DNA of 11,989 nucleotides from Dehalococcoidia bacterium (GCA_003153955.1 PMCB01000102.1:241-12229), one strand, 5' to 3'; positions 1-8,068 are shown, counted from the first letter of the stretch. The notes: generated from the sequence alone by a model not told the origin. Translations and numbers: made by a program.

Positions 1-858
1 ATCGATGATTTAGTCCGCGGTTCGATTGATATGCACTGCCATCATTCCCCGGCCATAATTATCCCCGGCCGTATGGATGCCTGGGAAACCGCCAAACAGG
101 CGCGGCAGATGGGGATGCGGGCGCTCGTCCTGAAAAGCAGTTATTTCCCCACCGCCCCCATCGCCGATATTGTTAATCAGCTTGTCCCGGAGCTAAAATG
201 CTTCGGCGGTATCTGCCTCGATTACGAAATCGGCGGGTTGAATGTCATTGCGCTGGAGACCTCGGCAAAAATGGGCTGTAAAATGGTCTGGATGCCGACC
301 CATTCCTCGCTCAACTCCCGGGCGAACATGCGGAAACTGCCCGGCGCCAGCCTTGAAGGCGACGGCTTCTCTATTCTGGATGCGGAAAATAAACTGGTGC
401 CGGAAATCGATAAGATACTGGCGATTATCAAAAAATACGATATGGTTCTGGCTAACGGCCATATTTCGCCTAAGGAAACTTTCGCTTTGTTCGAAGCGGC
501 GCAAAAGATGGGCATTAATAAGTTGGTTGTTACTCACGGGCTGTGGACGAACGGGATGGTCCGTTTTACGCTGGATGAATTGAAACAGTTAGGGCAAATG
601 GGGGCCTTCATCGAAAGCTGCTACGTGGGATTTTTACCCACGGATTTCCGTAACGACCCGAAGCCCATCGCCGATGCCATCAAGTTCATCGGGGCGGAGC
701 GCTGCATCATGAGCACCGACCTCGGACAATATTACAATCCTTCGACGGCAGAGGGTATGCGCATGTTCATCGCGTTGATGCTCAAATATGGTATTTCCGC
801 ACCCGAAATTGAGTTTATGGCCAAAAAGAACCCGGCTAAATTACTTGGCCTCGACTAA
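1..858 (+). CDS. DUF6282-like metal-dependent hydrolase (amidohydrolase-type TIM barrel), 5' truncated
   Basis: The frame is open from base 1 (IDDLVRGSID...), so the start codon lies upstream of the window. The Met at base 31 sits inside the conserved I-D-x-H-x-H motif and is not the start. The 285 visible residues show a metal-ligand-like IDMHCHHSP at about 10-17, then LKSSYFP, VWMPTHSS, NGHIS, VTHG and a late STDLGQ. This order resembles the His/Asp clusters of PHP or amidohydrolase-like barrels and matches what I recall of DUF6282 proteins, which are common in Dehalococcoidia and anaerobic catabolic islands. The substrate is unknown. It is probably a cytoplasmic enzyme, since no membrane segment is visible. 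It converges on an acyl dehydratase gene, which is compatible with a catabolic setting but proves no link. The family call is fairly sure; the function is not. Confidence 0.8.
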   Translation: MDDLVRGSIDMHCHHSPAIIIPGRMDAWETAKQARQMGMRALVLKSSYFPTAPIADIVNQLVPELKCFGGICLDYEIGGLNVIALETSAKMGCKMVWMPTHSSLNSRANMRKLPGASLEGDGFSILDAENKLVPEIDKILAIIKKYDMVLANGHISPKETFALFEAAQKMGINKLVVTHGLWTNGMVRFTLDELKQLGQMGAFIESCYVGFLPTDFRNDPKPIADAIKFIGAERCIMSTDLGQYYNPSTAEGMRMFIALMLKYGISAPEIEFMAKKNPAKLLGLD

Positions 859-867
859 ACTATGGTA

Positions 868-895
868 TTCCATCCCGATGGAAATCGGGATCCAG
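868..895. repeat. Perfect palindrome between convergent genes
   Basis: ATCCCGAT (872-879) and ATCGGGAT (884-891) form a perfect 8-bp stem around a GGAA loop, which has the GNRA pattern. The flanks (TTCC before, CCAG after) resemble the second palindrome at 11769-11789, so this is probably one copy of a dispersed REP-like family. It sits 14 bases after the hydrolase stop and could act as a terminator in either direction. However, no T-tract follows the stem, so termination is only a possibility. Confidence 0.6.
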
Positions 896-935
896 AAAAG
901 GTCGGAGTTAATTTATTGTTGTTTACCCAGGCTTC

Positions 936-995
936 TAATTTAGTATTTATAATTTTAATATTATTTAGTATTTAGAAATTAGGATTTAGGATTTA
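936..995. repeat. AT-rich TTTAGTATTTA repeat tract
   Basis: TAATTTAGTATTTA (936-949) recurs as TTATTTAGTATTTA (961-974) and is followed by related TTAGGATTTAGGATTT units. ATTTAGTATTTAT also occurs in inverted orientation at about 11650-11662. The tract overlaps the 3' end of the dehydratase gene, whose stop codon is at 979-981. This suggests that the last codons of that gene arose by run-on into repeat DNA. The units look decayed rather than precise. Confidence 0.5.
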
Positions 996-2112
996 CCTTT
1001 ACACGCAGTATTACCGTTGCTTTCCCGGGCGCGGTCACTTCGCCCCGCTGATTTTCCGCCCAGGCATCCAGGTCAACCAGATGTTCCCCGTTCAGCTCAT
1101 ATTTTTTGGTTATTTTCCCTTTGATAAACTGGATATCGCCGTAAACATTAAAACGCCGGTATTCGCAGTACAGGGATTTAAGAAAACCGTCATCACCCAT
1201 CCAGTTGGTAATCCCCTGGCTCACCCATGAATTCCTCTGCGCCCCGATGTCATAAGCCGCCGGAATCGCGATACCTTTGGCCGCATCGTCCTGCTCATGC
1301 ACCTGGTCGATGGTTTCCCTGACGCCGGTATCCGGGTTTTTCCAGCCCCAGGCCGGATGTTTGCGCAATGCTTTAATTTTAAATGAATGGACCTCGCCGC
1401 CGCCGCCGCGGGCATGTTCCCACGCCATCATTTCCCCAACGGAAAGGGGACCCTTCACCAGCTGCGGCAGTTCATCCCCGACATTAGTATCTTCCCAGTA
1501 GCGGGGAGTGGCGCCGCGCACCTCTTCTTTATCCAGTAAATCCTCGACGTGTTTTTGCATTTCCTCAGTCAGCCAGTACTGCTTGATTTCCTTGTATTTC
1601 CCCTGTTCCCTGGCGACCTTCCGCTCGGCGCGGATGCTCCATCCGATGCACCGGGCGACAATTTCATCTCTGCGGTTGCGGTAAACCCCTTCCGAGTAGA
1701 TAATCACCGTCCGCAGGGCAAATTCGCTCTTCTTTTCCACAATGTCGACAGGGCGGTAGGTGCAGGTAATCGGCTCATTGACTTTCACCGGTTTCATCCA
1801 GACCCAATCCCACCCCGAATGGAAAGAATGGACGCCCGGCAGGCCGCCCACCCTCATGCCGGTGACCCCGAGGATTGTGTTCAGCGAGCAGGGCGGCGCG
1901 ATAATACAGCCGTATCTGGTTTTCTTTGCGTATTCCTCGTCGCGGTAGAGTTTATTGTTAAAATCGCCGATGCCGTCGCACCAGTGGGCGATTACTCCCT
2001 TGCTCATCGTGTGGTTGTGGGCGCCGAGATATTCTCCCTTAAAATAAGACCCGACTCTTGTTTTTAATTGGGCAATGCCTTCATCCGTTATCCGCGCTTG
2101 TCCTAAAACCAT
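979..2112 (-). CDS. FAS1-like/MaoC-family acyl dehydratase, double hot-dog protein
   Basis: The 377-residue protein has two hot-dog halves. The first, about 8-165, contains HWCDGIGDFNNKLY (43-56), YGCIIAPPC (67-75) and a GWDWVWMKPV segment. The second starts near RYWEDTNVGDELP (204) and carries YDIGAQRNSW (287-296) and WMGDDGF (304-310). This layout is that of fused (R)-specific enoyl-CoA hydratase-like proteins with a FAS1-like N-terminal dehydratase domain. They hydrate or dehydrate acyl-CoA thioesters in the cytoplasm, but the substrate cannot be read from sequence. I chose the ATG at 2112-2110 because GGAGG lies 5 bases upstream. The frame stays open to a GTG at 2130, which has no comparable ribosome site. 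A sigma-70 promoter candidate precedes it. The gene appears monocistronic within the window. Confidence 0.85.
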   Translation of the reverse strand: MVLGQARITDEGIAQLKTRVGSYFKGEYLGAHNHTMSKGVIAHWCDGIGDFNNKLYRDEEYAKKTRYGCIIAPPCSLNTILGVTGMRVGGLPGVHSFHSGWDWVWMKPVKVNEPITCTYRPVDIVEKKSEFALRTVIIYSEGVYRNRRDEIVARCIGWSIRAERKVAREQGKYKEIKQYWLTEEMQKHVEDLLDKEEVRGATPRYWEDTNVGDELPQLVKGPLSVGEMMAWEHARGGGGEVHSFKIKALRKHPAWGWKNPDTGVRETIDQVHEQDDAAKGIAIPAAYDIGAQRNSWVSQGITNWMGDDGFLKSLYCEYRRFNVYGDIQFIKGKITKKYELNGEHLVDLDAWAENQRGEVTAPGKATVILRVKVNPKS

Positions 2113-2117
2113 CGTTT

Positions 2118-2122
2118 CCTCC
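2118..2122 (-). promoter_or_regulatory. Shine-Dalgarno site deciding the dehydratase start
   Basis: GGAGG on the minus strand is followed by 5 bases and the ATG at 2112-2110. It lies inside the longer open frame that begins with GTG at 2130, so it favours the shorter, 377-residue product. Confidence 0.7.
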
Positions 2123-2159
2123 ATGCGCACTCATTATCAAAGTCGATTTTAATAATTTC

Positions 2160-2189
2160 AGTATACATTTTCGGGGACATTAAAACCAA
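2160..2189 (-). promoter_or_regulatory. Candidate sigma-70 promoter for the dehydratase gene
   Basis: Read on the minus strand, TTGGTT (2189-2184) and TATACT (2165-2160) are separated by 18 bases. Transcription would start near 2153, giving a leader of about 40 nucleotides before the chosen ATG. The promoter diverges from the kinase promoter at 2256-2285. Confidence 0.5.
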
Positions 2190-2255
2190 GTTAACCTCTC
2201 AACTGAGAAAGGTATTTTTGCATTTTATTAAGACAAAAAAGGAATAACAATTTTG

Positions 2256-2285
2256 TTGATATATTGTTTATCAAAGGAATATAAT
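2256..2285 (+). promoter_or_regulatory. Candidate sigma-70 promoter for the kinase/regulator block
   Basis: TTGATA (2256-2261) and a perfect TATAAT (2280-2285) are spaced by 18 bases in an AT-rich stretch. The predicted start near 2292 leaves a leader of about 50 nucleotides before the kinase ATG. No clear operator repeat is visible beside it. Confidence 0.65.
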
Positions 2286-2341
2286 CATTGCAAATATTTA
2301 TCCATTGGGGCCGATGATGATTAACCTGCCGGAGATTAAAT

Positions 2342-5167
2342 ATGATGGCCATTGATATGAAAACAATGATGCTCGCTGATGTCATTGTGAACTTCGTCGG
2401 CCTGGTCGTCATGAGCATGCTGTGGTATCAAAATCATGACAAATATTCCGGTATCGCTTATTGGGTGCTTGATTGGATATTACTCACCGGGGGCACTGTA
2501 TTAATCGCGCTGCAGGGTTCTATCCCGGCCTGGGAATCAATGATATTGAGCAACAGTATGATCGTCGGCGGTATGTTGGTGCTTTATTTTGGCCTGAGGC
2601 TCTTTGCCGGAAAGAAAAATAGCCCGTTACTGATTTCCTCGCTGCTCATCGTTTTGGCTCTTTTTATTGCTGTCCATAGCTATTTTACTTATGTTCACAA
2701 TGATTTGGTTGCACGCAACTATAATGCGTCTATCGGGCTGCTGCTGGGCTGCCTGATGGGGATGTGGCTGTTGTTTAAAGGTGTCAGCCCTCAAATCCGA
2801 CGTATCTCGAGAGGCACGGGCATTGCCCTCGGTGTGATTGCGTTAATTTGTCTTGCCAGAATCATTGGATTTTCCCTGCAGCCGCAAACCGGTAATCAAT
2901 TCTTATTGTCCGGCAATTTCGACACACTGATGGTGATGTTGTTAGTCGGCGCAATCGTGTTCCTCGTTTTTAATCTTGTGTTAATGGTTACCCGCCGCCT
3001 GTATATCGAAACCGACGAGATGGGAGATATTGTTGGTCGCCACGCGATGGAATTACAGGCAGTCTTTATGACCACTTCGATCGGTTTCGGAATCATGGCC
3101 GACCGCGTTTTTAAAGAAGTCAACGAAGCTTATTGCCGTATACTCGGCTATTCCCGGGAGGAATTGATCGGAAAAGAAGTCCGCATGGTTTATCCGACGG
3201 ATGAAGAATACCGGGCAGTCGGGCAAATGTATCCCAAAGTTGCGGAACTCGGTGCGCTCACCACCGAAATCCGGCTAATACGCAAAGATGGTGTGATTAT
3301 CAGTGCCATCCTGAACATCGCAGCCTTCGATAAAAATGACTTGTCCCGGGGCATTATTTTTTCAGTCCTGGACATTACCGCGCGCAAGCAGGCCGAAGAA
3401 GCTTTGCGGCAAAGTGAAGAAAAATATCGGCTGATTGTAGAAAATACCCTTGATGTAATCTTCACCACAGATGCACAGGAAAAATACGTATATGTTTCTC
3501 CCTCGGTAAAAAATATGCTCGGCTATAACCCCGCTGAACTTATCGGTAAACCTTTCATTTCCGTCGTGCATCCTGATGACATAGCCACACTAAAAGGGGA
3601 AATTAATAATACTTACGCGGCCGGCTATAAACTCAGCCTGGAGCTTGAATACAGGCTGCTTCATGCCTCGGGAGAATGGCGCTGGGTGGTCTCCAGAGGC
3701 ACCAGGGTTGTCGACAACAACGGTAACTTTCTTTATTTTATCGGCATAATCAAAGATATCACCGAACGTAAGCAGGCGGAGGCGGCGCTGAAACAATCTG
3801 AACAAAACCTGCGTAATTCCATGGATAGTTCTGTGGTGGGTATTTATATTGTTAACAAGTACGTAAATAAAGCATTTTTGGACATTTTCGGTTATCAAAA
3901 TATGGCAGAAGTCACGGCCAAACCGCCCCACGAATATTACACACCGGAATCCCTTGCCGGCTATATTCGCCGTGGGCAGCAATTATCGCGTGGCGAACCC
4001 ACCCCCGACAATTTCGAAGCAGACATAATCCGGAAAGATGGCTCTGTCCGTCATTTGCAAATCTCCCGCAATCATGTATTCTGGGATGGCGAACCTCGTC
4101 GGCAGGTTTTCTATTATGATATCTCCGAACGTAAGCAGGTTGAAAATGCCTTGAAAGAGAGTGAAGCCCGCTACCGGTCGCTTTTTGAAAACATGACCAA
4201 CGGTTACGCCTATTGTCGGATGTTTTACCGGGATGGCCGGCCCGTTGATTTTCAATATATCAATGTCAATAGGGCTTTTGAGACACAAACCGGATTAACC
4301 GGCGTCAACGGCAAGCTGGTTTCAGAAGTTATTCCCGGTATTCGCCAATCCGACCCTGAGTTATTCGAACGGTACGGAAGGATCGCGTTAACCGGTAAAC
4401 CCGAATCTTTCGAAATGTATGTGGCATCTTTGCATATGTGGTTTTCGATTTCGGTTTACAGCCCGCAGCGGGAATATTTTGTGGCTATTTTTGATGTTAT
4501 CACCGAACGGAAACTGGCAGAAGAAAAAGTACTGGCATCACTGGCAGAAAAAGAAACGCTGCTCAAAGAAGTCCATCACCGGGTTAAAAACAATATGCAG
4601 GTAATCTCCAGTTTGTTACGTCTCCAGGAACGTAAAGTCAAAGACAAAGACTCCGCCGCGATATTAAAGGATAGTCAGAACCGTATCCAATCCATGGCAC
4701 TGGTCTATAACAAACTTTACCGGTCTGAGAATCTGGCCGGTATTAATATGACTGAGTATATCAACGAATTGACTCTGGGATTAGTCAAGTCTTATGCCGT
4801 CAATCCCTCCCGGGTTACGGTCAAAATCGACCCAGTGGGTGTATTTCTTGATGTTGACCAGGCTATTCCCTGCGGCATGGTCATCAATGAACTTGTTACC
4901 AATTCATTGAAATATGCTTTTCCTGATAGCCGCAAAGGCCAGATATTTATATCGTTGAAAGAGGAAGTCGATCATACCCTGGAGCTTGTCGTCAGTGACA
5001 ACGGTGTAGGGATACCCGAAAATATTAACTTCGATAATACATCTACATTGGGAATCAAACTGGTCTCTAATCTTGTACGCGATCAGCTTGGCGGTAAAAT
5101 GGAATTGAATCGCAGCCGGGGAACAACTGTTCGGATAACTTTCCCCCGCGTGAAGGAGGAGAAGTAG
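2342..5167 (+). CDS. Membrane multi-PAS sensor histidine kinase, HisKA_2 type
   Basis: This 941-residue kinase has about seven hydrophobic helices in its first 217 residues (near 10-28, 38-56, 68-89, 96-114, 130-147, 158-178 and 195-217). They form an integral membrane sensor module that I cannot name. Four PAS/PAC units follow at about 233-350, 357-477, 484-598 and 605-722, three of them ending in an ITERK- or ISERK-type linker and the first in ITARK. The transmitter begins with EVHHRVKNNMQ (743-753), the HisKA_2 signature. H746 is the likely phospho-acceptor. The ATPase has an N box (NELVTNSLKYAF, 849-860) and a G box (DNGVGIPE, 886-893). The ATG at 2342 is chosen because GGAG lies 7 bases upstream; a second ATG follows directly. 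The stop abuts the ATG of the response regulator, implying translational coupling and a cognate pair. The stimulus is unknown. Confidence 0.93.
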   Translation: MMAIDMKTMMLADVIVNFVGLVVMSMLWYQNHDKYSGIAYWVLDWILLTGGTVLIALQGSIPAWESMILSNSMIVGGMLVLYFGLRLFAGKKNSPLLISSLLIVLALFIAVHSYFTYVHNDLVARNYNASIGLLLGCLMGMWLLFKGVSPQIRRISRGTGIALGVIALICLARIIGFSLQPQTGNQFLLSGNFDTLMVMLLVGAIVFLVFNLVLMVTRRLYIETDEMGDIVGRHAMELQAVFMTTSIGFGIMADRVFKEVNEAYCRILGYSREELIGKEVRMVYPTDEEYRAVGQMYPKVAELGALTTEIRLIRKDGVIISAILNIAAFDKNDLSRGIIFSVLDITARKQAEEALRQSEEKYRLIVENTLDVIFTTDAQEKYVYVSPSVKNMLGYNPAELIGKPFISVVHPDDIATLKGEINNTYAAGYKLSLELEYRLLHASGEWRWVVSRGTRVVDNNGNFLYFIGIIKDITERKQAEAALKQSEQNLRNSMDSSVVGIYIVNKYVNKAFLDIFGYQNMAEVTAKPPHEYYTPESLAGYIRRGQQLSRGEPTPDNFEADIIRKDGSVRHLQISRNHVFWDGEPRRQVFYYDISERKQVENALKESEARYRSLFENMTNGYAYCRMFYRDGRPVDFQYINVNRAFETQTGLTGVNGKLVSEVIPGIRQSDPELFERYGRIALTGKPESFEMYVASLHMWFSISVYSPQREYFVAIFDVITERKLAEEKVLASLAEKETLLKEVHHRVKNNMQVISSLLRLQERKVKDKDSAAILKDSQNRIQSMALVYNKLYRSENLAGINMTEYINELTLGLVKSYAVNPSRVTVKIDPVGVFLDVDQAIPCGMVINELVTNSLKYAFPDSRKGQIFISLKEEVDHTLELVVSDNGVGIPENINFDNTSTLGIKLVSNLVRDQLGGKMELNRSRGTTVRITFPRVKEEK

Positions 5168-5764
5168 ATGGAGAAAGCAAGGATTCTTGTCGTTGAGGAT
5201 GAGGCTATCGTGGCGATGGATATCGCTGACACGCTAAAAAAACTGGAATATGGCATAACTGATACGGTGCCGTCGGGGGAACAGGCAATTGCCAGTATCA
5301 AGCAGAACAGACCCGACCTGATCTTTATGGATATCGGGCTTAAAGGTGAAATGGACGGCATCCAGACTGCGGCCCAAATCCGGGCGCAATATAGTATCCC
5401 CGTGATCTTTCTTACTGCTTTTGTGGATGAAAAAACATTGGACCGGGCCAAAATAACCCTCCCGGCCGGTTATCTCACTAAACCCTTTGAAGAAAACGAT
5501 TTGAGGATTGCTATTGAAGTCGGCCTTTATCGCTCTAAATTGGAAAAAGAAAGGGAAACGCTGATCAAAGAACTGCAGGAAGCCATGTCTAAAATCAAGA
5601 CTCTGTCAGGCCTGATTCCAATCTGTGCCTGGTGCAAGAAAATTCGCGACGACAGGGGCTACTGGCAGACTGTGGAACAATATGTCCGGGATCATTCGCA
5701 AGCTGACTTTACTCACGGGATGTGTCCTGATTGTCAGAAAAAATATTTTCCTGAAGCAAAATAA
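5168..5764 (+). CDS. Response regulator with REC domain and C-terminal Cys4 motif
   Basis: The 198-residue protein starts with a receiver domain (about 4-122): acidic pair E10/D11, phospho-acceptor D55 in FMDIGL, T83 in FLTAF and K105 in LTKPF. A coiled-coil-like stretch (about 123-147) leads to a short tail with CAWC (153-156), GYWQTVEQYV and CPDC (186-189). The two CxxC-type pairs suggest a bound metal, probably zinc, though this is inferred. This tail is recurrent on receivers and PAS proteins of many environmental bacteria and is not a known DNA-binding or enzyme domain. The output may therefore be protein interaction or signal relay. The ATG directly follows the kinase stop, and GGAGG at 5156-5160 inside the kinase gene serves as its ribosome site. 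It is the likely phosphorylation partner of the upstream kinase and possibly also of the downstream one. Confidence 0.92.
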   Translation: MEKARILVVEDEAIVAMDIADTLKKLEYGITDTVPSGEQAIASIKQNRPDLIFMDIGLKGEMDGIQTAAQIRAQYSIPVIFLTAFVDEKTLDRAKITLPAGYLTKPFEENDLRIAIEVGLYRSKLEKERETLIKELQEAMSKIKTLSGLIPICAWCKKIRDDRGYWQTVEQYVRDHSQADFTHGMCPDCQKKYFPEAK

Positions 5765-5803
5765 ATATATGTTTTGCGATAAGCCTCTGACGTCTGGAGG
5801 GTG

Positions 5804-5809
5804 TATAAT
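5804..5809 (+). promoter_or_regulatory. Isolated TATAAT, weak internal promoter candidate
   Basis: A perfect -10 hexamer lies in the 123-base gap between the response regulator and the second kinase. There is no -35 at the usual distance; the nearest, TTGCGA at 5774-5779, is 24 bases away. It might give the second kinase independent expression, but read-through from the upstream genes is equally possible. Confidence 0.25.
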
Positions 5810-5875
5810 AACGACAGATGCGGGACGCGAATATCAGATCAAACCTGATCAAAATTGAGCCTGAAAGCTCCCGAT

Positions 5876-5880
5876 AAGGA
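5876..5880 (+). promoter_or_regulatory. Shine-Dalgarno site deciding the second kinase start
   Basis: AAGGA is followed by 7 bases and the ATG at 5888. The open frame continues upstream to a TTG at 5855, but no ribosome site precedes that codon, so the ATG is preferred. Confidence 0.65.
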
Positions 5881-5887
5881 TGATACA

Positions 5888-7798
5888 ATGAATAAGCCTG
5901 ATGAATCTAAAATACCTCCAATGTCGCCTGACAAGGCAAAACAAAGTATTCCCGAAGATACTGCCGCCGAGCGCATGCAGGCAAAAGAAGCTTTACGAAT
6001 ATCGGAGGAAAATTTTCTTTCTCTTATTTCACACAACGCCGACGGTGTTGTCATTCTTTATTCCCACACCACGGTGTTTGCTAATAACAGGATATGCAAG
6101 ATAACCGGATATTCACAGGACGAAATTCTCGGCAAACATTTCATGGAATTAGTCGCTCCCGAATATCATGAATTATTAAAAACCAATTACGAAATGAAGC
6201 TCGTGGATGGCGAACCGAACGCTCTTGACTTGAAAATCATTGCCAGGGATGACCGGAAGGTCGATGTGGAAATGAGAGGGCAGGCTATCGTATTTAAAGG
6301 CAAAGCTGCCACAATGGTAATCATCCGTGATATCACCGAGCGTAAACAGGCGGAAGACGCTTTGAAACTTTCGGAGCAAAATTTTCGTAATTCAATGGAC
6401 AGTTCGGCGATTGGCATTCGTATCTCCGATAACCATGACCGGACATCATATGTCAACAAAGCATTTTTGGATATTTTTGGCTACCGGGATATCGATGAAG
6501 TCAGGGCGAGCCCTCCGCCCGAACATTATTCGCCGGAAGCCCATGCCGGTTGGGTGTTGCGGCATGAGAAGCTGCTGCGCGGTGAACCGATGCCCAAACA
6601 GGTAGATATTCCTATCATCCATAAAGACGGTACCATCAGACACCTTGATGTTTCGATGAAGGAAGTATTGTGGAACGGTAAATTGCAGAATCAGACTCTT
6701 TACAATGATATTACCGAGCAGAAACAAGCAGAACTTGCGCTGAAGCTGTCGGAACAAAACTTCCGCAGCTCAATGGACAGTTCTGCAATCGGGATTAGAA
6801 TTTCCGATAATAACGATCACACCGCCTATGTCAACAAAGTTTTTCTGGATATCTTTGGCTATAAAGATATCGACGAAGTCATGTCAAATCCCCCCCAGGA
6901 ACACTATTCTCCGGAAGCCCGTGCAGCATGGGTACTGCGCCATGAGAAACTTCTGCGCGGTGAACCGATGCCCAAACAGGTCGTTGTCGATATTATCCGA
7001 AAAGACGGTACTGTCCGGTATTTAACTGTTTCTATGGCCGACGTTTATTGGGATGGCGCGCAGCGGTACCAGACTCTTTACAACGATGTCACGGAAAGTA
7101 AAAAAATGTCTGAGAAGCTTTTGGTCAGTGAAAGATTTGCTTCCATAGGGCAGTTGTCAGCCGGTATTGCCCACGAACTCAACAACCCGTTGACCAGTAT
7201 TCTCGGTTTTTCCAACATGATTTTAGAAAAAGATGTGCCTGCTGATCTGAAAGAGGAATTGCAGATCATATCCACGGAAGCCTTGCGGGCCAGTCGCATC
7301 TTAAAGGGGCTCCTTACTTTCGTTCGAAAAGACGATTCGCAGAAAGTACGTATGAACGTGAATCGCATCATCGAAAGTGTTCTCGAATTGCGTGCCAATG
7401 AACAAAATGCGAACAACATCCGTATACATACGCGGTTGGATAGGGGGCTCCCAGAAATCATGGCTGATCCCTTCCAAATACAGCAGGTCTTCCTGAATAT
7501 CGTTATCAATGCTGAATATTTTATGATAGAAGCGCACAAACAGGGGAATTTGACTATTTCGACTCATAAATCAGGAGATATGGCCAGAATTGTATTTACC
7601 GATGACGGTCCGGGTATTGCCCCTGAGAATCTGAAACATGTATTCGACCCGTTTTATACCACAAAGGGAGTGGGAAAAGGAACCGGGTTGGGATTGAGTA
7701 TTTGTCATGGAATAGTTAGTGCTCACGGCGGCCGGATCTATGCGGAAAGCACAGAAGCAAAAGGAACTTCATTTATCGTAGAACTACCATTTCAGTAA
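5888..7798 (+). CDS. Soluble multi-PAS sensor histidine kinase, HisKA type
   Basis: The 636-residue protein has no membrane segment or signal peptide and is predicted cytoplasmic. It has three PAS units at about 37-157, 161-280 and 287-402, then HisKA with phospho-acceptor H429 in GIAHELNNPL. The ATPase has an N box around N541 (NIVINAEYFM), G1 DDGPGI (572-577), the F-box FDPFYTTK (586-593) and G2 GKGTGLGLS (596-604). PAS 2 and 3 are a tandem duplication with a 126-residue period. The transmitter is of the NtrB-like class, unlike the HisKA_2 core of the upstream kinase, so the two kinases are not simple duplicates despite sharing a PAS type. The N box has an aromatic and a Met (EYFM) where many relatives have small residues, a mild oddity. 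No second receiver follows, so the regulator 123 bases upstream is the nearest candidate partner. Confidence 0.93.
   Translation: MNKPDESKIPPMSPDKAKQSIPEDTAAERMQAKEALRISEENFLSLISHNADGVVILYSHTTVFANNRICKITGYSQDEILGKHFMELVAPEYHELLKTNYEMKLVDGEPNALDLKIIARDDRKVDVEMRGQAIVFKGKAATMVIIRDITERKQAEDALKLSEQNFRNSMDSSAIGIRISDNHDRTSYVNKAFLDIFGYRDIDEVRASPPPEHYSPEAHAGWVLRHEKLLRGEPMPKQVDIPIIHKDGTIRHLDVSMKEVLWNGKLQNQTLYNDITEQKQAELALKLSEQNFRSSMDSSAIGIRISDNNDHTAYVNKVFLDIFGYKDIDEVMSNPPQEHYSPEARAAWVLRHEKLLRGEPMPKQVVVDIIRKDGTVRYLTVSMADVYWDGAQRYQTLYNDVTESKKMSEKLLVSERFASIGQLSAGIAHELNNPLTSILGFSNMILEKDVPADLKEELQIISTEALRASRILKGLLTFVRKDDSQKVRMNVNRIIESVLELRANEQNANNIRIHTRLDRGLPEIMADPFQIQQVFLNIVINAEYFMIEAHKQGNLTISTHKSGDMARIVFTDDGPGIAPENLKHVFDPFYTTKGVGKGTGLGLSICHGIVSAHGGRIYAESTEAKGTSFIVELPFQ
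6371..7093 (+). repeat. In-frame tandem duplication encoding two PAS domains
   Basis: Two consecutive units with a 378-base period encode residues starting LSEQNFR at 161 and at 287. They share long identical blocks such as MDSSAIGIRIS, FLDIFGY and LRHEKLLRGEPMPKQV. By eye about three quarters of the residues match. DNA identity is clearly lower than that of a fresh duplication. The third PAS of the upstream membrane kinase (residues 484-598) is a more diverged relative. Confidence 0.85.
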
Positions 7799-7920
7799 TT
7801 GATGCTGATGAGTTATATGCCGTAATCCTGGCAAATAATTGAGATATACTGCTGTAACCAAAAATTATTAGGCGCAAGAGCAGCATTCTCAAAAATTCTG
7901 AATTTCACTTTTGTTCATGG

Positions 7921-7949
7921 TTGACACGGCGGGTGAGTCAGAGTATAGT
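7921..7949 (+). promoter_or_regulatory. Strong sigma-70 promoter for bS21 and sigma factor genes
   Basis: A perfect TTGACA (7921-7926), a spacer of exactly 17 bases and TATAGT (7944-7949) make this the best promoter in the window. Transcription would start near 7956. That leaves about 160 nucleotides of untranslated leader, long for a ribosomal protein gene. Confidence 0.75.
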
Positions 7950-8068
7950 CAGAACTAGATTACATTGATTATTTCGTATCAAGGTTTTCTTCCCCTCGAA
8001 TCCGCGTTAAAGGCCAATTACCCCTTAATGGTTACGTTCCATTTCAACCGGCCGCGGCCCATGTCCCA

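Noticed and set aside
31..33. ATG at 31 as start of the hydrolase
   Set aside because: The codons before it continue the conserved motif leading into IDMHCHHSP, so the real start is outside the window.
1549..2067. A 172-codon open frame on + opposite the dehydratase gene
   Set aside because: It is antisense to a well-supported enzyme gene, has no family resemblance and no good ribosome site. It is a shadow of the real frame.
2113..2130. GTG start for the dehydratase
   Set aside because: The GGAGG site at 2118-2122 fits the downstream ATG and lies inside this extension.
5855..5887. TTG start for the second kinase, adding 11 residues
   Set aside because: No ribosome site precedes the TTG, whereas AAGGA stands 7 bases before the ATG at 5888.
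7078..7539. A 153-codon frame on - within the second kinase gene
   Set aside because: It overlaps the conserved HisKA/ATPase coding region and has no recognisable motifs, so it is best read as a shadow frame.
7840..7891. TGAGA...GCTG and CAGC...TCTCA inverted segments after the second kinase as a terminator
   Set aside because: The arms are interrupted unequally, the loop is long and no T-tract follows. I do not call a terminator.
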